A DNA stretch of 64,000 nucleotides from Amycolatopsis vastitatis (GCF_002234595.1 NZ_NMUL01000021.1:186001-250000); one strand, 5' to 3'; counted from the first letter of the stretch, positions 41,046-50,208 are shown. The notes: generated from the sequence alone by a model not told the origin. Program-made: numbers and translations.

Positions 41046-42683
41046 ATGGAACCGTTGACGGAGTCGTACTGGCCGGCGGACACGAGCCGGCCCGTGCTGG
41101 AAACGACCACCGGCGACCTGCTGCGCGAGGCCGCCGCCGACGCGGGAGACCAGCTCGCCCTGGTCGAGGTGGCGCCGCCGGGCGCACCGTCCTTGGCCGG
41201 CGCGGACCGGAGCGACCGGCGGTGGACCTACCGGCAGCTGCTCGACGACGCCGAGCAGTGCGCGCACTGGCTGCTGGGCCGCTTCTCCCCCGGCGAGCGG
41301 ATCACCGTCTGGGCGCCCAACATTCCCGAGTGGACGGTCCTCCAGTACGGCGCGGCGCTGGCCGGCCTGGTCCTGGTGACCGCGAACCCGGCACTGCGCG
41401 CGGCCGAACTGCGGTACGTGCTGGAGCAGTCCCGCTCGGCCGGGGTGGTCCACACCGCCGGGTTCCACGGCAGCGACATGACCGCGATCATCCACGAGGC
41501 GAGCGCGGGGCTGCCGGAGCTGCGCACCACCCTGTGCTTCGCCGACTGGCCGGAGACGGTGGGCGCCCATCGCGAAACCGGCTCACTGCCCCGGGTCCGG
41601 CCCGATGACGCCGCCCAGATCCAGTACACCTCGGGCACGACCGGCTTTCCCAAGGGCGCGCTGCTGCACCACCGCGGCCTGGTCACCAACGCCCGGTTCA
41701 TGATCGACCGGACGCGGCTGCCCCGCCGGGGCGCGCTGGCCTCGGCGATGCCGCTGTTCCACACCGCGGGCTGCGCGATGGGCGTCCTGGGCTGCGCGCA
41801 CCAGCGCGCCACCCTCGTGCTGTGCCAGGTGTTCGACCCCGCCCTGGTGCTCACCGCCGCCGCCGAACACCGAGCGGACCTGCTGGCCGGCGTGCCCACC
41901 ATGCTGATCGCGATGCTGAACCACCCCGGCCTCGACGGGTTCGACCTCTCCCGGCTCTCACTGGTGCTCTCCGGCGGCAGTCCCGTCCCGCCCGAGCTGG
42001 TGAAGCGGGTCGAAGAGCGGTTCGGCGCCCGCTTCACCGCGGTGTACGGCCAGACCGAGCTGTCCCCGGTGGTCACCCAGACCAGTCCCGGCGACACGCC
42101 CGAGGACAAGGCCGGCACCGCCGGCCGCCCGCTGCCGCAGCTGGAAGTGGCGATCCGGGACCCGCTCGACGGCCGGGTCGTGCCGGTGGGCCGGCCCGGC
42201 GAGGTCTGCGCGCGGGGCTACCAGAGCATGCTCGGCTACTTCGGCATGCCGGAACGCACCGCCGAAACCCTCGACGCGGACGGCTGGCTGCACACCGGCG
42301 ACCTGGGCGTGCTGGACGAGCGCGGCTACCTCACCGTCACCGGCCGCCTGAAGGACATGATCATCCGCGGCGGCGAGAACATCTACGCCACCGAGATCGA
42401 GCAGGTGCTGTTCACCCACGCGAGCGTCCGGGACGTCACCGTGCTCGGCCTGCCGGATCCGGTCTGGGGCGAGATCGTCGCCGCGGTCGTCGTGCCCGCC
42501 GACCCCGGCCACGTCCCGCCGGTCGGCGAGCTGCACGCCCTGTGCCGCGCGAACCTGGCCCCGCACAGGACACCCGCCCGCTGGTTCACCGCCGCCGAGC
42601 TGCCGCTGACCGGCTCGGGAAAGATCCAGAAGTTCCGCCTCCGTGAGCAGATCGGCCAGGCCGCACTCCGCGAACTGACGTGA
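41046..42683 (+). CDS. Acyl-CoA synthetase (FadD-like AMP-binding ligase)
   Basis: 545 residues. Adenylate-forming motifs in order: A3 QYTSGTTGFPKGALLHHRG, A5 VYGQTELSP, A7/A8 WLHTGDLGVLDERGYLTVTGRLKDMIIRGGENIYATEIE, and A10 SGKIQKFRLRE with the catalytic lysine. It activates a carboxylic acid with ATP and loads it on CoA in the cytoplasm. It is the last gene of the TetR/crotonase/ligase operon. Substrate range cannot be read from the sequence. Confidence 0.92.
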   Translation: MEPLTESYWPADTSRPVLETTTGDLLREAAADAGDQLALVEVAPPGAPSLAGADRSDRRWTYRQLLDDAEQCAHWLLGRFSPGERITVWAPNIPEWTVLQYGAALAGLVLVTANPALRAAELRYVLEQSRSAGVVHTAGFHGSDMTAIIHEASAGLPELRTTLCFADWPETVGAHRETGSLPRVRPDDAAQIQYTSGTTGFPKGALLHHRGLVTNARFMIDRTRLPRRGALASAMPLFHTAGCAMGVLGCAHQRATLVLCQVFDPALVLTAAAEHRADLLAGVPTMLIAMLNHPGLDGFDLSRLSLVLSGGSPVPPELVKRVEERFGARFTAVYGQTELSPVVTQTSPGDTPEDKAGTAGRPLPQLEVAIRDPLDGRVVPVGRPGEVCARGYQSMLGYFGMPERTAETLDADGWLHTGDLGVLDERGYLTVTGRLKDMIIRGGENIYATEIEQVLFTHASVRDVTVLGLPDPVWGEIVAAVVVPADPGHVPPVGELHALCRANLAPHRTPARWFTAAELPLTGSGKIQKFRLREQIGQAALRELT

Positions 42684-42699
42684 GATCCCGGCGGCTCTG

Positions 42700-42945
42700 T
42701 CCACATCGGACTCACTCGAGAAGGCGAGGCCGAACGGGCGGTAACCCACGAAGTCCGGCAGGTCGTGGTGGTCGAACCGACCGGCCCGCACGTGCCCAGC
42801 ACACGAGACGGGTCCGGCCACCCCGGTCGTCCTGGAACACCACTGCCGACAAACCCCGTAAGTGCGGGACGCGGCCGAGCACGACCGGGCCGTCCAGGCG
42901 CCACACCACCACGTCGCCGTTGCCGGGCGGCACCGACAAGATCCG
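42700..42945 (-). pseudogene. Possible decayed gene remnant
   Basis: On the minus strand one frame reads GNGDVVVWRLDGPVVLGRVPHLRGL and then, after a register change, RFDHHDLPDFVGYRPFGLAFS. Both pieces have protein-like composition but no start, no continuous frame and no family I recognise. It may be a frameshifted remnant between two convergent operons, or chance coding character in GC-rich DNA. Confidence 0.3.
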
Positions 42946-42950
42946 TCGGC

Positions 42951-44024
42951 TCAGCCGGCCTCGTACAGTTCCGCGTTCAGGATCGTGCGCCGGGGCACGG
43001 CGTCGCCGCGATGCATCTTGACGAGCAGGTCGACGGCGCCCACCGCCAGGCGGTGGGTGTCCTGGACGACGGTGGCCCGGAGCGGGCCGGCCCCGGTGTC
43101 GATCAGCGTTCTGGCTTCCAGCACACCGTCGACGCCGATCACGACGGTGGCCCGGGTGGCCGCCGACTCGGCTGCCGCGAGGGCGTCGACGGCGCCCAGC
43201 GCCATCTCGTCGTTGGTGCAGAAGATCGCGTCGAGGCGCCGGCCGGGTTCCAGGTGCCGGAGGTGGGCCCGGACCGCGTTGCAGGCTCGTGACCGCACGA
43301 ACTCGCACCGGTCGTCGGTGGTGACGTCGACGTCGGGCAACCCGGAGCGCAGCACCTTTTCACAGCGTTTCTGCCTGCTGTCGTGTTCCCGGCTGGCGAT
43401 GATGAGCACCCGCGGGCGGTCCCGGCCACGCAGCTGCGCGACCAGCCACTGTCCGGCCAGTTCCCCGAGTTCGCCCGTGTCGTACCCGAGGAACGCGGTC
43501 TTGTCCGGGTATTCGGATTCGGTGGGGAAGGGTTCGAGATCGGAGAACACCACCGGCAGGCGCGCTTCACGGCAGAACGCCGCCAGGTCGTCCCGCAGCC
43601 GGGCCACCTCGCCGGCGACGATGATGCCGCCGAGGTAGCACTGCTTCTTGCTCGCGATGCGACGCAGGTGATGGGCTTGCGCACCCGCGTCGTAGTCCCG
43701 GTCCGGCACCTTGAGCACGAGATCGATGTCTTCCCGGTCCAACGCGCGGTGCACCTGCTGCACCAGCGCCGCGACGTAGTATTTCTGCTCGAACGCCGAC
43801 GTCATCAGGAAAGCCGTGTCCGGCCGTTTCCGCGCCTTCACCGCGAACGCGGCCCGGAAAGCGACGGCGACGACGGCGGAAACGAGCGCGGCCCAGAAAA
43901 GCGTGGCGCCGGCGGAAAGGCCGAGCTGCAGTCCTTTCGTGAGGACGGCCAGGACGACACCGCTCAGGACGGACGTAGTCACCGCGAACAGCGCCGGTGT
44001 CCGGTCCCGGTCCAGCCGAGCCAT
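42951..44024 (-). CDS. Membrane-anchored periplasmic-binding-protein-like sensor
   Basis: 357 residues from the ATG at 44024 (AAGGAG before it). Two N-terminal membrane helices (about 10-32 and 38-60) and a basic patch (KARKRPD) precede a type 1 periplasmic-binding-protein fold of the LacI/ribose-binding kind (LVQQVHRALDREDIDLVLKV, AIFCTNDEMALGAVDAL, VIGVDGVLEARTLIDTGAGPLRATVVQD). It has neither a signal peptide with lipobox nor a DNA-binding domain, and no ABC permease lies nearby. A sugar-sensing or receptor role is possible. It is the last gene after SARP, a hypothetical and a cupin. Confidence 0.78.
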   Translation of the reverse strand: MARLDRDRTPALFAVTTSVLSGVVLAVLTKGLQLGLSAGATLFWAALVSAVVAVAFRAAFAVKARKRPDTAFLMTSAFEQKYYVAALVQQVHRALDREDIDLVLKVPDRDYDAGAQAHHLRRIASKKQCYLGGIIVAGEVARLRDDLAAFCREARLPVVFSDLEPFPTESEYPDKTAFLGYDTGELGELAGQWLVAQLRGRDRPRVLIIASREHDSRQKRCEKVLRSGLPDVDVTTDDRCEFVRSRACNAVRAHLRHLEPGRRLDAIFCTNDEMALGAVDALAAAESAATRATVVIGVDGVLEARTLIDTGAGPLRATVVQDTHRLAVGAVDLLVKMHRGDAVPRRTILNAELYEAG

Positions 44025-44060
44025 CCAAGACTCCTTCCCAGCGGCGGCGTACGGGATCGT

Positions 44061-44540
44061 TCAGGCGCCCTCCACCGAACCCGGCGGCAGGAAGTCGACG
44101 TCGTGCAGCGCCGACAACCGGACCACCTCGGCCGGGTCCGCCAGGTCGTGCAGCCGGTCGAACAGCTGCGCCAGCCGGCCGGCCGGGCTCACCCAGAACA
44201 GTCCCCGGGTGATGTCCTCGCCTCGGTTGTAGTAGGCGTGCGGAAGGCCTTTCGGCAGCCGGACGGTGTCGCCGGGGCCGGCGGTCTCCCACTCGCCGTC
44301 GAGGTAGAGGGTGAACACGCCCTCCAGGACGTAGATGTGCTCGTCCTGGGTCGGGTGCACGTGCGGTGGTACCCCGGTGCCGGGCGGGTCGAAGGTTTCG
44401 AAGGCGAAACTCGATTCACTCACGGCTTTCAGGGAATAGGTGTGGCCGAGCACGTTCCACACCTTCTTCCGCATCCCCTCGCGGGCGGGCGTGATCCCCT
44501 TGGGCAGGGGACCGAGCACGATTTCCTCGCCGGTCATCAC
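44061..44540 (-). CDS. Cupin-domain protein
   Basis: 159 residues with a near-perfect ribosome site (AGGAGGTG). A single cupin_2 fold: HVHPTQDEHIYVLEG supplies the metal ligands His, His and Glu, and GDTVRLPKGLPHAYYNRG the second motif with a histidine. Such proteins are small dioxygenases, isomerases or sensors. It follows the hypothetical protein gene after 20 bp in the SARP-led operon. The substrate is unknown. Confidence 0.85.
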   Translation of the reverse strand: MMTGEEIVLGPLPKGITPAREGMRKKVWNVLGHTYSLKAVSESSFAFETFDPPGTGVPPHVHPTQDEHIYVLEGVFTLYLDGEWETAGPGDTVRLPKGLPHAYYNRGEDITRGLFWVSPAGRLAQLFDRLHDLADPAEVVRLSALHDVDFLPPGSVEGA

Positions 44541-44560
44541 ACCTCCTGGCCGATGGCTCG

Positions 44561-45076
44561 TCAGGTACTGTCCGGCATCCCGGTCGCGCTGTACAGCCTC
44601 CGATACCCGGGCAACGCGAGGAGCGCGGTGGCGAAGAAACGTCCGTCCCGGTCTTCGTCCTCACCGCCGGGTTCTTCCGGTGTCACGGGTCGCCAGAGAG
44701 ACAGGGAAAGACCGCGGGCGAGGTAGGTGTGCCCGTTCTCCTCCTCGGTGACAGCCGTTCTCGCGCGGAGCGCGGCGACGACTTCGTCGGCCGGGATCCG
44801 GAAGAGGTCGAGCCCGTTGTAGATCACCGCGTCCGCGCGGTCGGGGCTGCCGAGCTGGATCGCTTCGACGCGGTCGGCCTCGTCGAAGTGGCAGCCGATG
44901 GACAGGCCCGACGGCCGGTCGACGCCCCATCCCGGGCGGCCGCCGCGGAACCCGCACAGGAAGACGGGGTCGCCGAGCCGCCGGAGCGCCTCGAGGGTTT
45001 CTTCGCCGGTGGCACCGATGCGCAGCGGCCCGGCGACGTCGGGCGGCCGGAGCCGGATGACGACGCCGGGTGTCAT
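44561..45076 (-). CDS. Hypothetical protein coupled to the SARP regulator
   Basis: 171 residues, no family recognised. Mixed alpha/beta composition; two similar stretches (IRLRPPDVAGPLRIGATGEETLEALRRLG and WGVDRPSGLSIGCHFDEADRVEAIQLGSP) resemble small proteins of unknown function often found in Streptomyces. No signal peptide or membrane segment. Its ATG overlaps the SARP stop (ATGA), so production is tied to the regulator. Confidence 0.75.
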   Translation of the reverse strand: MTPGVVIRLRPPDVAGPLRIGATGEETLEALRRLGDPVFLCGFRGGRPGWGVDRPSGLSIGCHFDEADRVEAIQLGSPDRADAVIYNGLDLFRIPADEVVAALRARTAVTEEENGHTYLARGLSLSLWRPVTPEEPGGEDEDRDGRFFATALLALPGYRRLYSATGMPDST

Positions 45077-47889
45077 GTCGTCGCACCGCCGGACCGGTCC
45101 AGCAGGGCCCGCACGTCGTCGGCCTCGGGTGTGCCGAGCGCGGTGTACGCGGCCAACGCCGCTTCCAGGTGAGCTTTCGCTTCGGTGTCGTGCCCGTCCG
45201 CCAGGTGCACCCGCCCCAGGCCGTGGTGCGCCCGGGCGCGCTCGTGCAAGTGCCCGATCCGCCGGGCGAGCTCGAGCGCCACCTCGTACCGCTCGATCGC
45301 CTCGGCGCCGGTCTTCGTGTCCGCGAAGTCGTTGAGCGCCCCGACTTCGAGGTTCGCGTTCCCGGTCCTGGCGAAATCCAGCGCACGGCGGAAGTGGGCG
45401 TCGGCTTCGTCCTGCCGCCCCAGGGCGGCGTAGGTGCTGCCCAGCGCGGCGAGCACCGGTCCGCCGAGTCCGGCCGACCCCAGTTCCTGCGCGATCGCGC
45501 CGCTGCGTTCCAGGTGGTCGATCGCCGTCCGGTAGTCACCGCACCAGCGGTAGTGCTCGCCGAGGTTGCACAGCGCGATCCCTTCCAGGAGCGCGTGACC
45601 GGTCCGGCGGGCGGCGGCGAAGGCGAGCCCGTACTGCTCCCGGGCGGCCGGGCGCCGGCCGCGCATGTCGTCGATGGTGGCGACGGCGTTGCGGACCATG
45701 CTTTCGAGCAGGTCGTCCCCCTGGTCCAGCGCGACGGGCAGGGCCTGCGCGAGATGATCGGCGGCCTCGTCGTAGCGGCCGAGCCGGATCAGGGCCACGC
45801 CGACGGCCTGGCGAGCGAAACCCTCTTCCAGCGTGCCGGCGCGAGCCGCGGCGAGCGCGGCCGTGTGGAGGGTGAGTGCCTCGTGGTAGTGCGCCGCGAT
45901 GTCCAGGTACCGCCACAGCGTCGCCGCCAACCGGACCACGTGCCCGGCCAGGGCTTCCGGGGCGCTCGTGGCCAGCGTCAGCATGGTGGCCCGCTCGGCG
46001 TCCAGCCAGGCCCGCTCGGCCTGGGTGCCCGCGAAACGCGGTTGCGGCCCGGCCGACTGCGCGGCCGGCGGCCGCACGTAGGGCTCGTGGGGTGAGAACA
46101 GGTCCATCGCCGCCGAGGCCCAGCAGAGGTAGTGGTCGAACAGCCGGGTCCACGCGGCGAGCCGGGTACCGGCGTCGTCCCGGGCCGCGAGCTCGGCGGC
46201 GTAGAGCTTGACGAGGTCGTGCATCCGGAACCGGCCGGGCGGGTTCTCCTCCAGGAGGTTGGCGGCGCACAGCACGCGCAGGGGCCGCGCGTCGCCGAGC
46301 AGGGCGATCGCGGCCGCGCGCTCGACGTCGCCGGTGGGCACCATCCCGAGCAGGCGGAACGCGGAGGCGGAACCCGGGTCGAGTGAGCGGTACGAGGCGT
46401 CGAACACCGCGCGCAGGCTCGCGGTCAGCTCCCCGGTGTCGAGGGCGTCCAGCCGGCTTTCGCGCAGTTCGGCGGCCAGCGTGGCCAGGCGGTTTCCCGG
46501 CCGCGCGGCCACCCGGGCGGCGACGATCGCCAGTGCCAGTGCCATTCCCCCGCACTGGCGCAGGATTTCCCGGCCCGCGTCGGGTTCTTCGGCCAGCCGG
46601 GCCGCCCCCAGCTTGTGGGCGAGCAGGTCCCGCGCCTGGCGGTCGTCGAGAGTGCGCAGGGGCAGCGTGCTCGCGCCGTGGGTGGTGAGCAGGCCGCCGA
46701 GCTCGTGCCGGCTCGTGATCAGGACCGAACAGGAGGAGCCGCCGGGCAACAGCGGAGCGGCGTGTGCGGTGTCGCGCGCGTTGTCGAGCACCACGAGCAG
46801 CCGGCGCTCGGCCGTGAGGGTCCGGTACAGCGCGGCCTGCCCGTCCGGCTCCGGCGGGATCGACGCCGGGGCGACGCCGAGCGCGCCGAGGAATCCGCGG
46901 ACGGCCCGCTCGACGGGCACCGGTTCGCGGGCCGGGTCGAAGCCGCGGAGGTCGACGTGGAGCTGGCCGTCGGGGAACCGGCTCGCGTGGTCGGTCGCCC
47001 AGCGCACGGCCAGCCAGGTCTTCCCGAGACCACCCGCGCCGGAGATCACCGCCACCGCCCCCTCGGAGGCGAGCATCCGGTCGAGGGCCGCCAGTTCCGC
47101 GACACGGCCGGTGAAAGCGGACGGCGCGGCCGGGAGCTGCCGGGGCACCGGCCGCCCGGCGTCCGGCCCCCCGCCGGCCAGGATGCGTTCGTGCAGGCCG
47201 CGCAGCCTGGGTCCCGGGTCGGCACCGAGCTCGTCCGCCAGGCGCGACCGGACCCTTTCGTACTCGCGCAGCGCGTCGGCCGGGCGTCCGTCGAGGAACA
47301 ACGCCTCGATCCGCTGTGCCGCCGCCCGTTCGCCGGTCACGCCGTCCGGGCCGGACCGGGCGAGCACGGCGGCGTGGGCGCCGGTGCGCAGCCGGAGGTC
47401 GTCGCGGTCCAGGAGAGCTGCTTCGTGCTTGCGCTCCAGCTCGCCGCGGACGCCCTCGACCCACGGCGAGTCCAGCTCGCTGAGCGGCGTCCCCCGCCAC
47501 AGCGCCAAGGCTTCGTCGTACAGCGCGAGTGCCGCGTGGTCGTCCGCCGTCGTCCGCGCCTGCCGGAGCAGGCTTTCGAACCGGTGGACGTCCACGGTCA
47601 GCGGATCGGCGGCGAGGACGTAGCCGCCGCGGTCGCGCTCGATCGTCACGCCGTCCAGTGCGGCCAGGACCCCGCGCAGCCGGGAGACGTAGCCGTAAAG
47701 GGTGTTTCTCGGCTGCCGGGGCGGCCGCTCTCCCCACACGCGGTCGACGAGCCGGTCGACCGGCACCACCTGGCCGACGTCGAGGAGCAGCACGGCCAGG
47801 ACGTCACGCTGACGCGCGTGCCCGACGTCGAGCCGGGTGCCCCCGGCCACGACCTCGAGGGTCCCCAGCACCCGCAGGTCTGCCACCAC
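45073..47889 (-). CDS. SARP/AfsR-type regulator with NB-ARC ATPase and TPR domains
   Basis: 938 residues from a GTG at 47889. OmpR-like DNA-binding domain 1-90 (LRVLGTLEVVAGGTRLDVG...YGYVSRLRGVL), bacterial transcriptional activation domain 95-240, NB-ARC ATPase from about 265 with Walker A GAGGLGKTWLAV and a Walker B-like LLVVLDNARDT, then TPR repeats from about 640 to the end. This is the full AfsR/large-SARP layout, usually activators of antibiotic clusters or development. No biosynthetic core gene is in the window, so its targets are elsewhere or are the small genes that follow it. It heads the operon with a hypothetical, a cupin and a sensor-like protein. Confidence 0.93.
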   Translation of the reverse strand: MVADLRVLGTLEVVAGGTRLDVGHARQRDVLAVLLLDVGQVVPVDRLVDRVWGERPPRQPRNTLYGYVSRLRGVLAALDGVTIERDRGGYVLAADPLTVDVHRFESLLRQARTTADDHAALALYDEALALWRGTPLSELDSPWVEGVRGELERKHEAALLDRDDLRLRTGAHAAVLARSGPDGVTGERAAAQRIEALFLDGRPADALREYERVRSRLADELGADPGPRLRGLHERILAGGGPDAGRPVPRQLPAAPSAFTGRVAELAALDRMLASEGAVAVISGAGGLGKTWLAVRWATDHASRFPDGQLHVDLRGFDPAREPVPVERAVRGFLGALGVAPASIPPEPDGQAALYRTLTAERRLLVVLDNARDTAHAAPLLPGGSSCSVLITSRHELGGLLTTHGASTLPLRTLDDRQARDLLAHKLGAARLAEEPDAGREILRQCGGMALALAIVAARVAARPGNRLATLAAELRESRLDALDTGELTASLRAVFDASYRSLDPGSASAFRLLGMVPTGDVERAAAIALLGDARPLRVLCAANLLEENPPGRFRMHDLVKLYAAELAARDDAGTRLAAWTRLFDHYLCWASAAMDLFSPHEPYVRPPAAQSAGPQPRFAGTQAERAWLDAERATMLTLATSAPEALAGHVVRLAATLWRYLDIAAHYHEALTLHTAALAAARAGTLEEGFARQAVGVALIRLGRYDEAADHLAQALPVALDQGDDLLESMVRNAVATIDDMRGRRPAAREQYGLAFAAARRTGHALLEGIALCNLGEHYRWCGDYRTAIDHLERSGAIAQELGSAGLGGPVLAALGSTYAALGRQDEADAHFRRALDFARTGNANLEVGALNDFADTKTGAEAIERYEVALELARRIGHLHERARAHHGLGRVHLADGHDTEAKAHLEAALAAYTALGTPEADDVRALLDRSGGATT

Positions 47890-48007
47890 GATCCCTCCCT
47901 GCCACCAGACCTAGCGGATCGGCGGCGTCCGGACAAGGCCTCTCCAAGGTTTTCCGAAGGGCTCCGGCCCACCGTGAAGACACCGAACGGCGGCCGAAGG
48001 AGCAGTG

Positions 48008-48133
48008 ATGATCGACCACACCTACGTCCGGACCCGCATCACCGAGGTCCAGCACGAGTTCGCGGCGGCCCGGCGCTGGCGACGGCGGCTGGAGCGTCTG
48101 GTGGATCGCGCCCGCAGGCGAAACACGGGGTAG
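48008..48133 (+). CDS. Small basic protein of 41 residues
   Basis: ATG at 48008 preceded by GAAGGAG at ideal spacing; the product begins MIDHTYVRTRITEVQHEFAA and ends in an arginine-rich helix (RRWRRRLERLVDRARRR). A very strong hairpin terminator starts five bases after the stop, which supports a real short transcript. It is divergent from the SARP gene by 118 bp. Function is unknown; the amphipathic basic helix could bind nucleic acid or membrane. Confidence 0.55.
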   Translation: MIDHTYVRTRITEVQHEFAAARRWRRRLERLVDRARRRNTG

Positions 48134-48137
48134 CCGG

Positions 48138-48184
48138 CCCGTCCGGGGACGTGCCATCGAGGGGTGGGCACGTCCCCGGACGGG
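48138..48184 (+). terminator. Strong hairpin terminator after the 41-residue gene
   Basis: Perfect 18-bp arms (48138-48155 and 48167-48184, beginning CCCGTCCGGGG) around an 11-nt loop. It separates the small gene from lexA. Confidence 0.8.
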
Positions 48185-48285
48185 TGAAGTCCGGCGGGCG
48201 AACCGGCCACAGTGGACGCTCGCGCGCGCGCCACGCGCCGGGACCGGGCGGCGGCGGACGGGCCGCTGCCTCTAGGATTCCGCCG

Positions 48286-48939
48286 GTGACCACCTACGAC
48301 GACACCTTCGAGCACCTCGACCCTTCGGCCCTGCCCCAGCGGCAGCAGCGGATCCTGGTCGCGATCCGGGACTGGGTGGTCCAGCACGGCTACTCCCCCA
48401 GCACGCGGGACATCGGCGAAGCCGTCGGCCTGCAGTCGACGTCTTCGGTCTCGAAGCACCTGGCCGCCCTCGAAGACAAGGGCTTCCTCCGCCGCGGCGC
48501 GACCGTGTCGCGCCCGATGGACGTGCGCGCGTTCCTGCACGGCAGCGCTTCCGCCGAGGACAGCGACTCGGTGCCGGTGCCCGTGGTCGGCGACATCGCC
48601 GCCGGCACGCCGATCTCGGCGGTCGAGCACGTCGACGACGTCCTCAAGCTGCCGCGCGACCTGACCGGCCGGGGCACCGTCTTCGGGCTGCGCGTCCGCG
48701 GCGACTCGATGATCGACGCGGCCATCTGCGACGGCGACATCGTCGTGGTGAAGCAGCAGTCCGAAGCGCACTCGGGGCAGATCGTCGCGGCGATGATCGA
48801 CGAGGAGGCGACGGTGAAGGTCTACCGCCGCCGCGACGGGCACGTGTACCTCGAGCCCCGCAACCCGGCCTACGACGTCATCGACGGCGACCGCGCGGTG
48901 ATCCTCGGCACGGTCGTGTCGGTGCTGCGCAGCGTCTGA
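48286..48939 (+). CDS. lexA: LexA repressor
   Basis: 217 residues from the GTG at 48286. Winged helix 16-80 (QRILVAIRDWVVQHGYSPSTRDIGEAVGLQSTSSVSKHLAALEDKGFL). Self-cleavage domain with the Ala106-Gly107 bond (GDIAAGTPI), nucleophile S141 (RGDSMIDA) and K178 (ATVKVYRR). It represses the SOS regulon until RecA filaments trigger cleavage. I see no actinobacterial SOS box (CGAAC-N4-GTTCG) in the 150 bp upstream and no nrdR neighbour, so this may be a second LexA paralogue rather than the main one. The gene ends in a strong bidirectional terminator. Confidence 0.93.
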   Translation: MTTYDDTFEHLDPSALPQRQQRILVAIRDWVVQHGYSPSTRDIGEAVGLQSTSSVSKHLAALEDKGFLRRGATVSRPMDVRAFLHGSASAEDSDSVPVPVVGDIAAGTPISAVEHVDDVLKLPRDLTGRGTVFGLRVRGDSMIDAAICDGDIVVVKQQSEAHSGQIVAAMIDEEATVKVYRRRDGHVYLEPRNPAYDVIDGDRAVILGTVVSVLRSV

Positions 48940-48947
48940 GCCCGCCC

Positions 48948-48995
48948 GGTCGTGAGTGGTAAGGCGGGTTCCACCCCGCCTTACCATTCACGACC
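48948..48995. terminator. Bidirectional terminator between lexA and the P450 gene
   Basis: 21-bp arms (48948-48968 and 48975-48995) with a single G-T type mismatch and a 6-nt loop. The right arm overlaps the last codons of the convergent P450 gene, so the same hairpin can stop both transcripts. Confidence 0.82.
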
Positions 48996-50208
48996 AGGTG
49001 ACCGGCAGCTCGTAGACGCCGTACACCGATCCGTCGTGCTTGAACGAGATCTTCTCGACGTCGGTGGCGAGCGCGAGCGTCGGGATCCGCCGGTACAGCG
49101 TGCTGTACACGACCTGCAGCTCGAGCCGGGCCAGCGGCTGGCCGAGGCACTGGTGGACGCCGAAGCCGAAGGCGACGTGCCGGTGCGAGTCGCGGCTCAG
49201 GTCCAGCCGGTCGCCGTCGGGGAAGACCGCGGGGTCGCGGTTGGCGATGTCGTTGGCCATGATCAGGCCCTCGCCCGCGCGGATCACCCGGCCGGCGATC
49301 TCGATGTCCTCCAGCGCGACGCGGCGGCGGCCGTTGTGCGTGATGTTCAGGTAGCGCAACAGTTCTTCGACCGCCGAGGCGACCAGGCCCGGGTTGTCGC
49401 CGTCGCTGTCGCCGTCGCGCAGCAGGGCCAGCTGGTCCGGGTGCTCCAGCAGGGCGAGGGTGCCCAGCGCGATCATGTTCGCCGTCGTTTCGTGGCCGGC
49501 GATGAGCAGGAGCACCCCCATCTGCGCCGCTTCGGCCCGGGTGAGCTCCCCCGCTTCGACGCGCGCGGCGAGGCCGGAGAGCAGGTCGCCGGCGGGCCGC
49601 GCGAGCTTCTCCCCCATCAGCTCGTCGAGGTAGCCGATCAGCGCCTGGTGCCCGGCGGCCCGCTCCTCGGGCCGCGCGTCGCGGCGGATGATGACCTTGC
49701 TGTTCTCCTGGAAGAAGTCGTGGTCGGCGTACGGCACGCCGAGCAGTTCACAGATCACCAGTGACGGCACCGGCAGCGCGAACGCCTCGACGAGGTCGAC
49801 GGGGTTCGGGCCGGCCAGCAGCTCGTCGATCAGGTCGTCGACGATCTTCTGCACGGCCGGGCGCATCGCGGCGACCCGGCGGATCGTGAACGGCGCGGTC
49901 ACCATCTTGCGCAGCCGCGCGTGCTCCGGGTTGTCCATCAGGATGAAGCCGATCCCGGTGCCGCCCTTCGGCAGCGGCGCCGGGCTCGGGTAGCCGGGCC
50001 GGGTGATGTCGGCGCTGACGCGCGGGTCGGCCAGCAGTGCCCGTTGTTCGGCGTAGCGGGTCACCAGCCACGGCGTGCTGTCGTCCCACAGCCGGACGCG
50101 CGCGAGCGGCGCCTCCTCCTGCAGCGCGCGGGCGACGGGCGGCGGGTCGAAGGGGCAGCCCGCGGCGCGGGTCATCGGGAAGGCGGGGATCTCGGCGGTA
50201 CTGGTCAT
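48988..50208 (-). CDS. Cytochrome P450 monooxygenase (CYP105/107-like)
   Basis: 406 residues, typical soluble bacterial P450. I-helix AGHETTANMIALG with the acid-alcohol pair, K-helix EELLRYL, and haem-binding loop FGFGVHQCLGQPLARLEL with the cysteine ligand. It needs ferredoxin and reductase from elsewhere; none is adjacent. It is divergent from a DHA2 exporter, followed by an SDR, so the group may modify and export a small molecule. The gap holds a site similar to the palindrome at 59919. Confidence 0.93.
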   Translation of the reverse strand: MTSTAEIPAFPMTRAAGCPFDPPPVARALQEEAPLARVRLWDDSTPWLVTRYAEQRALLADPRVSADITRPGYPSPAPLPKGGTGIGFILMDNPEHARLRKMVTAPFTIRRVAAMRPAVQKIVDDLIDELLAGPNPVDLVEAFALPVPSLVICELLGVPYADHDFFQENSKVIIRRDARPEERAAGHQALIGYLDELMGEKLARPAGDLLSGLAARVEAGELTRAEAAQMGVLLLIAGHETTANMIALGTLALLEHPDQLALLRDGDSDGDNPGLVASAVEELLRYLNITHNGRRRVALEDIEIAGRVIRAGEGLIMANDIANRDPAVFPDGDRLDLSRDSHRHVAFGFGVHQCLGQPLARLELQVVYSTLYRRIPTLALATDVEKISFKHDGSVYGVYELPVTWS

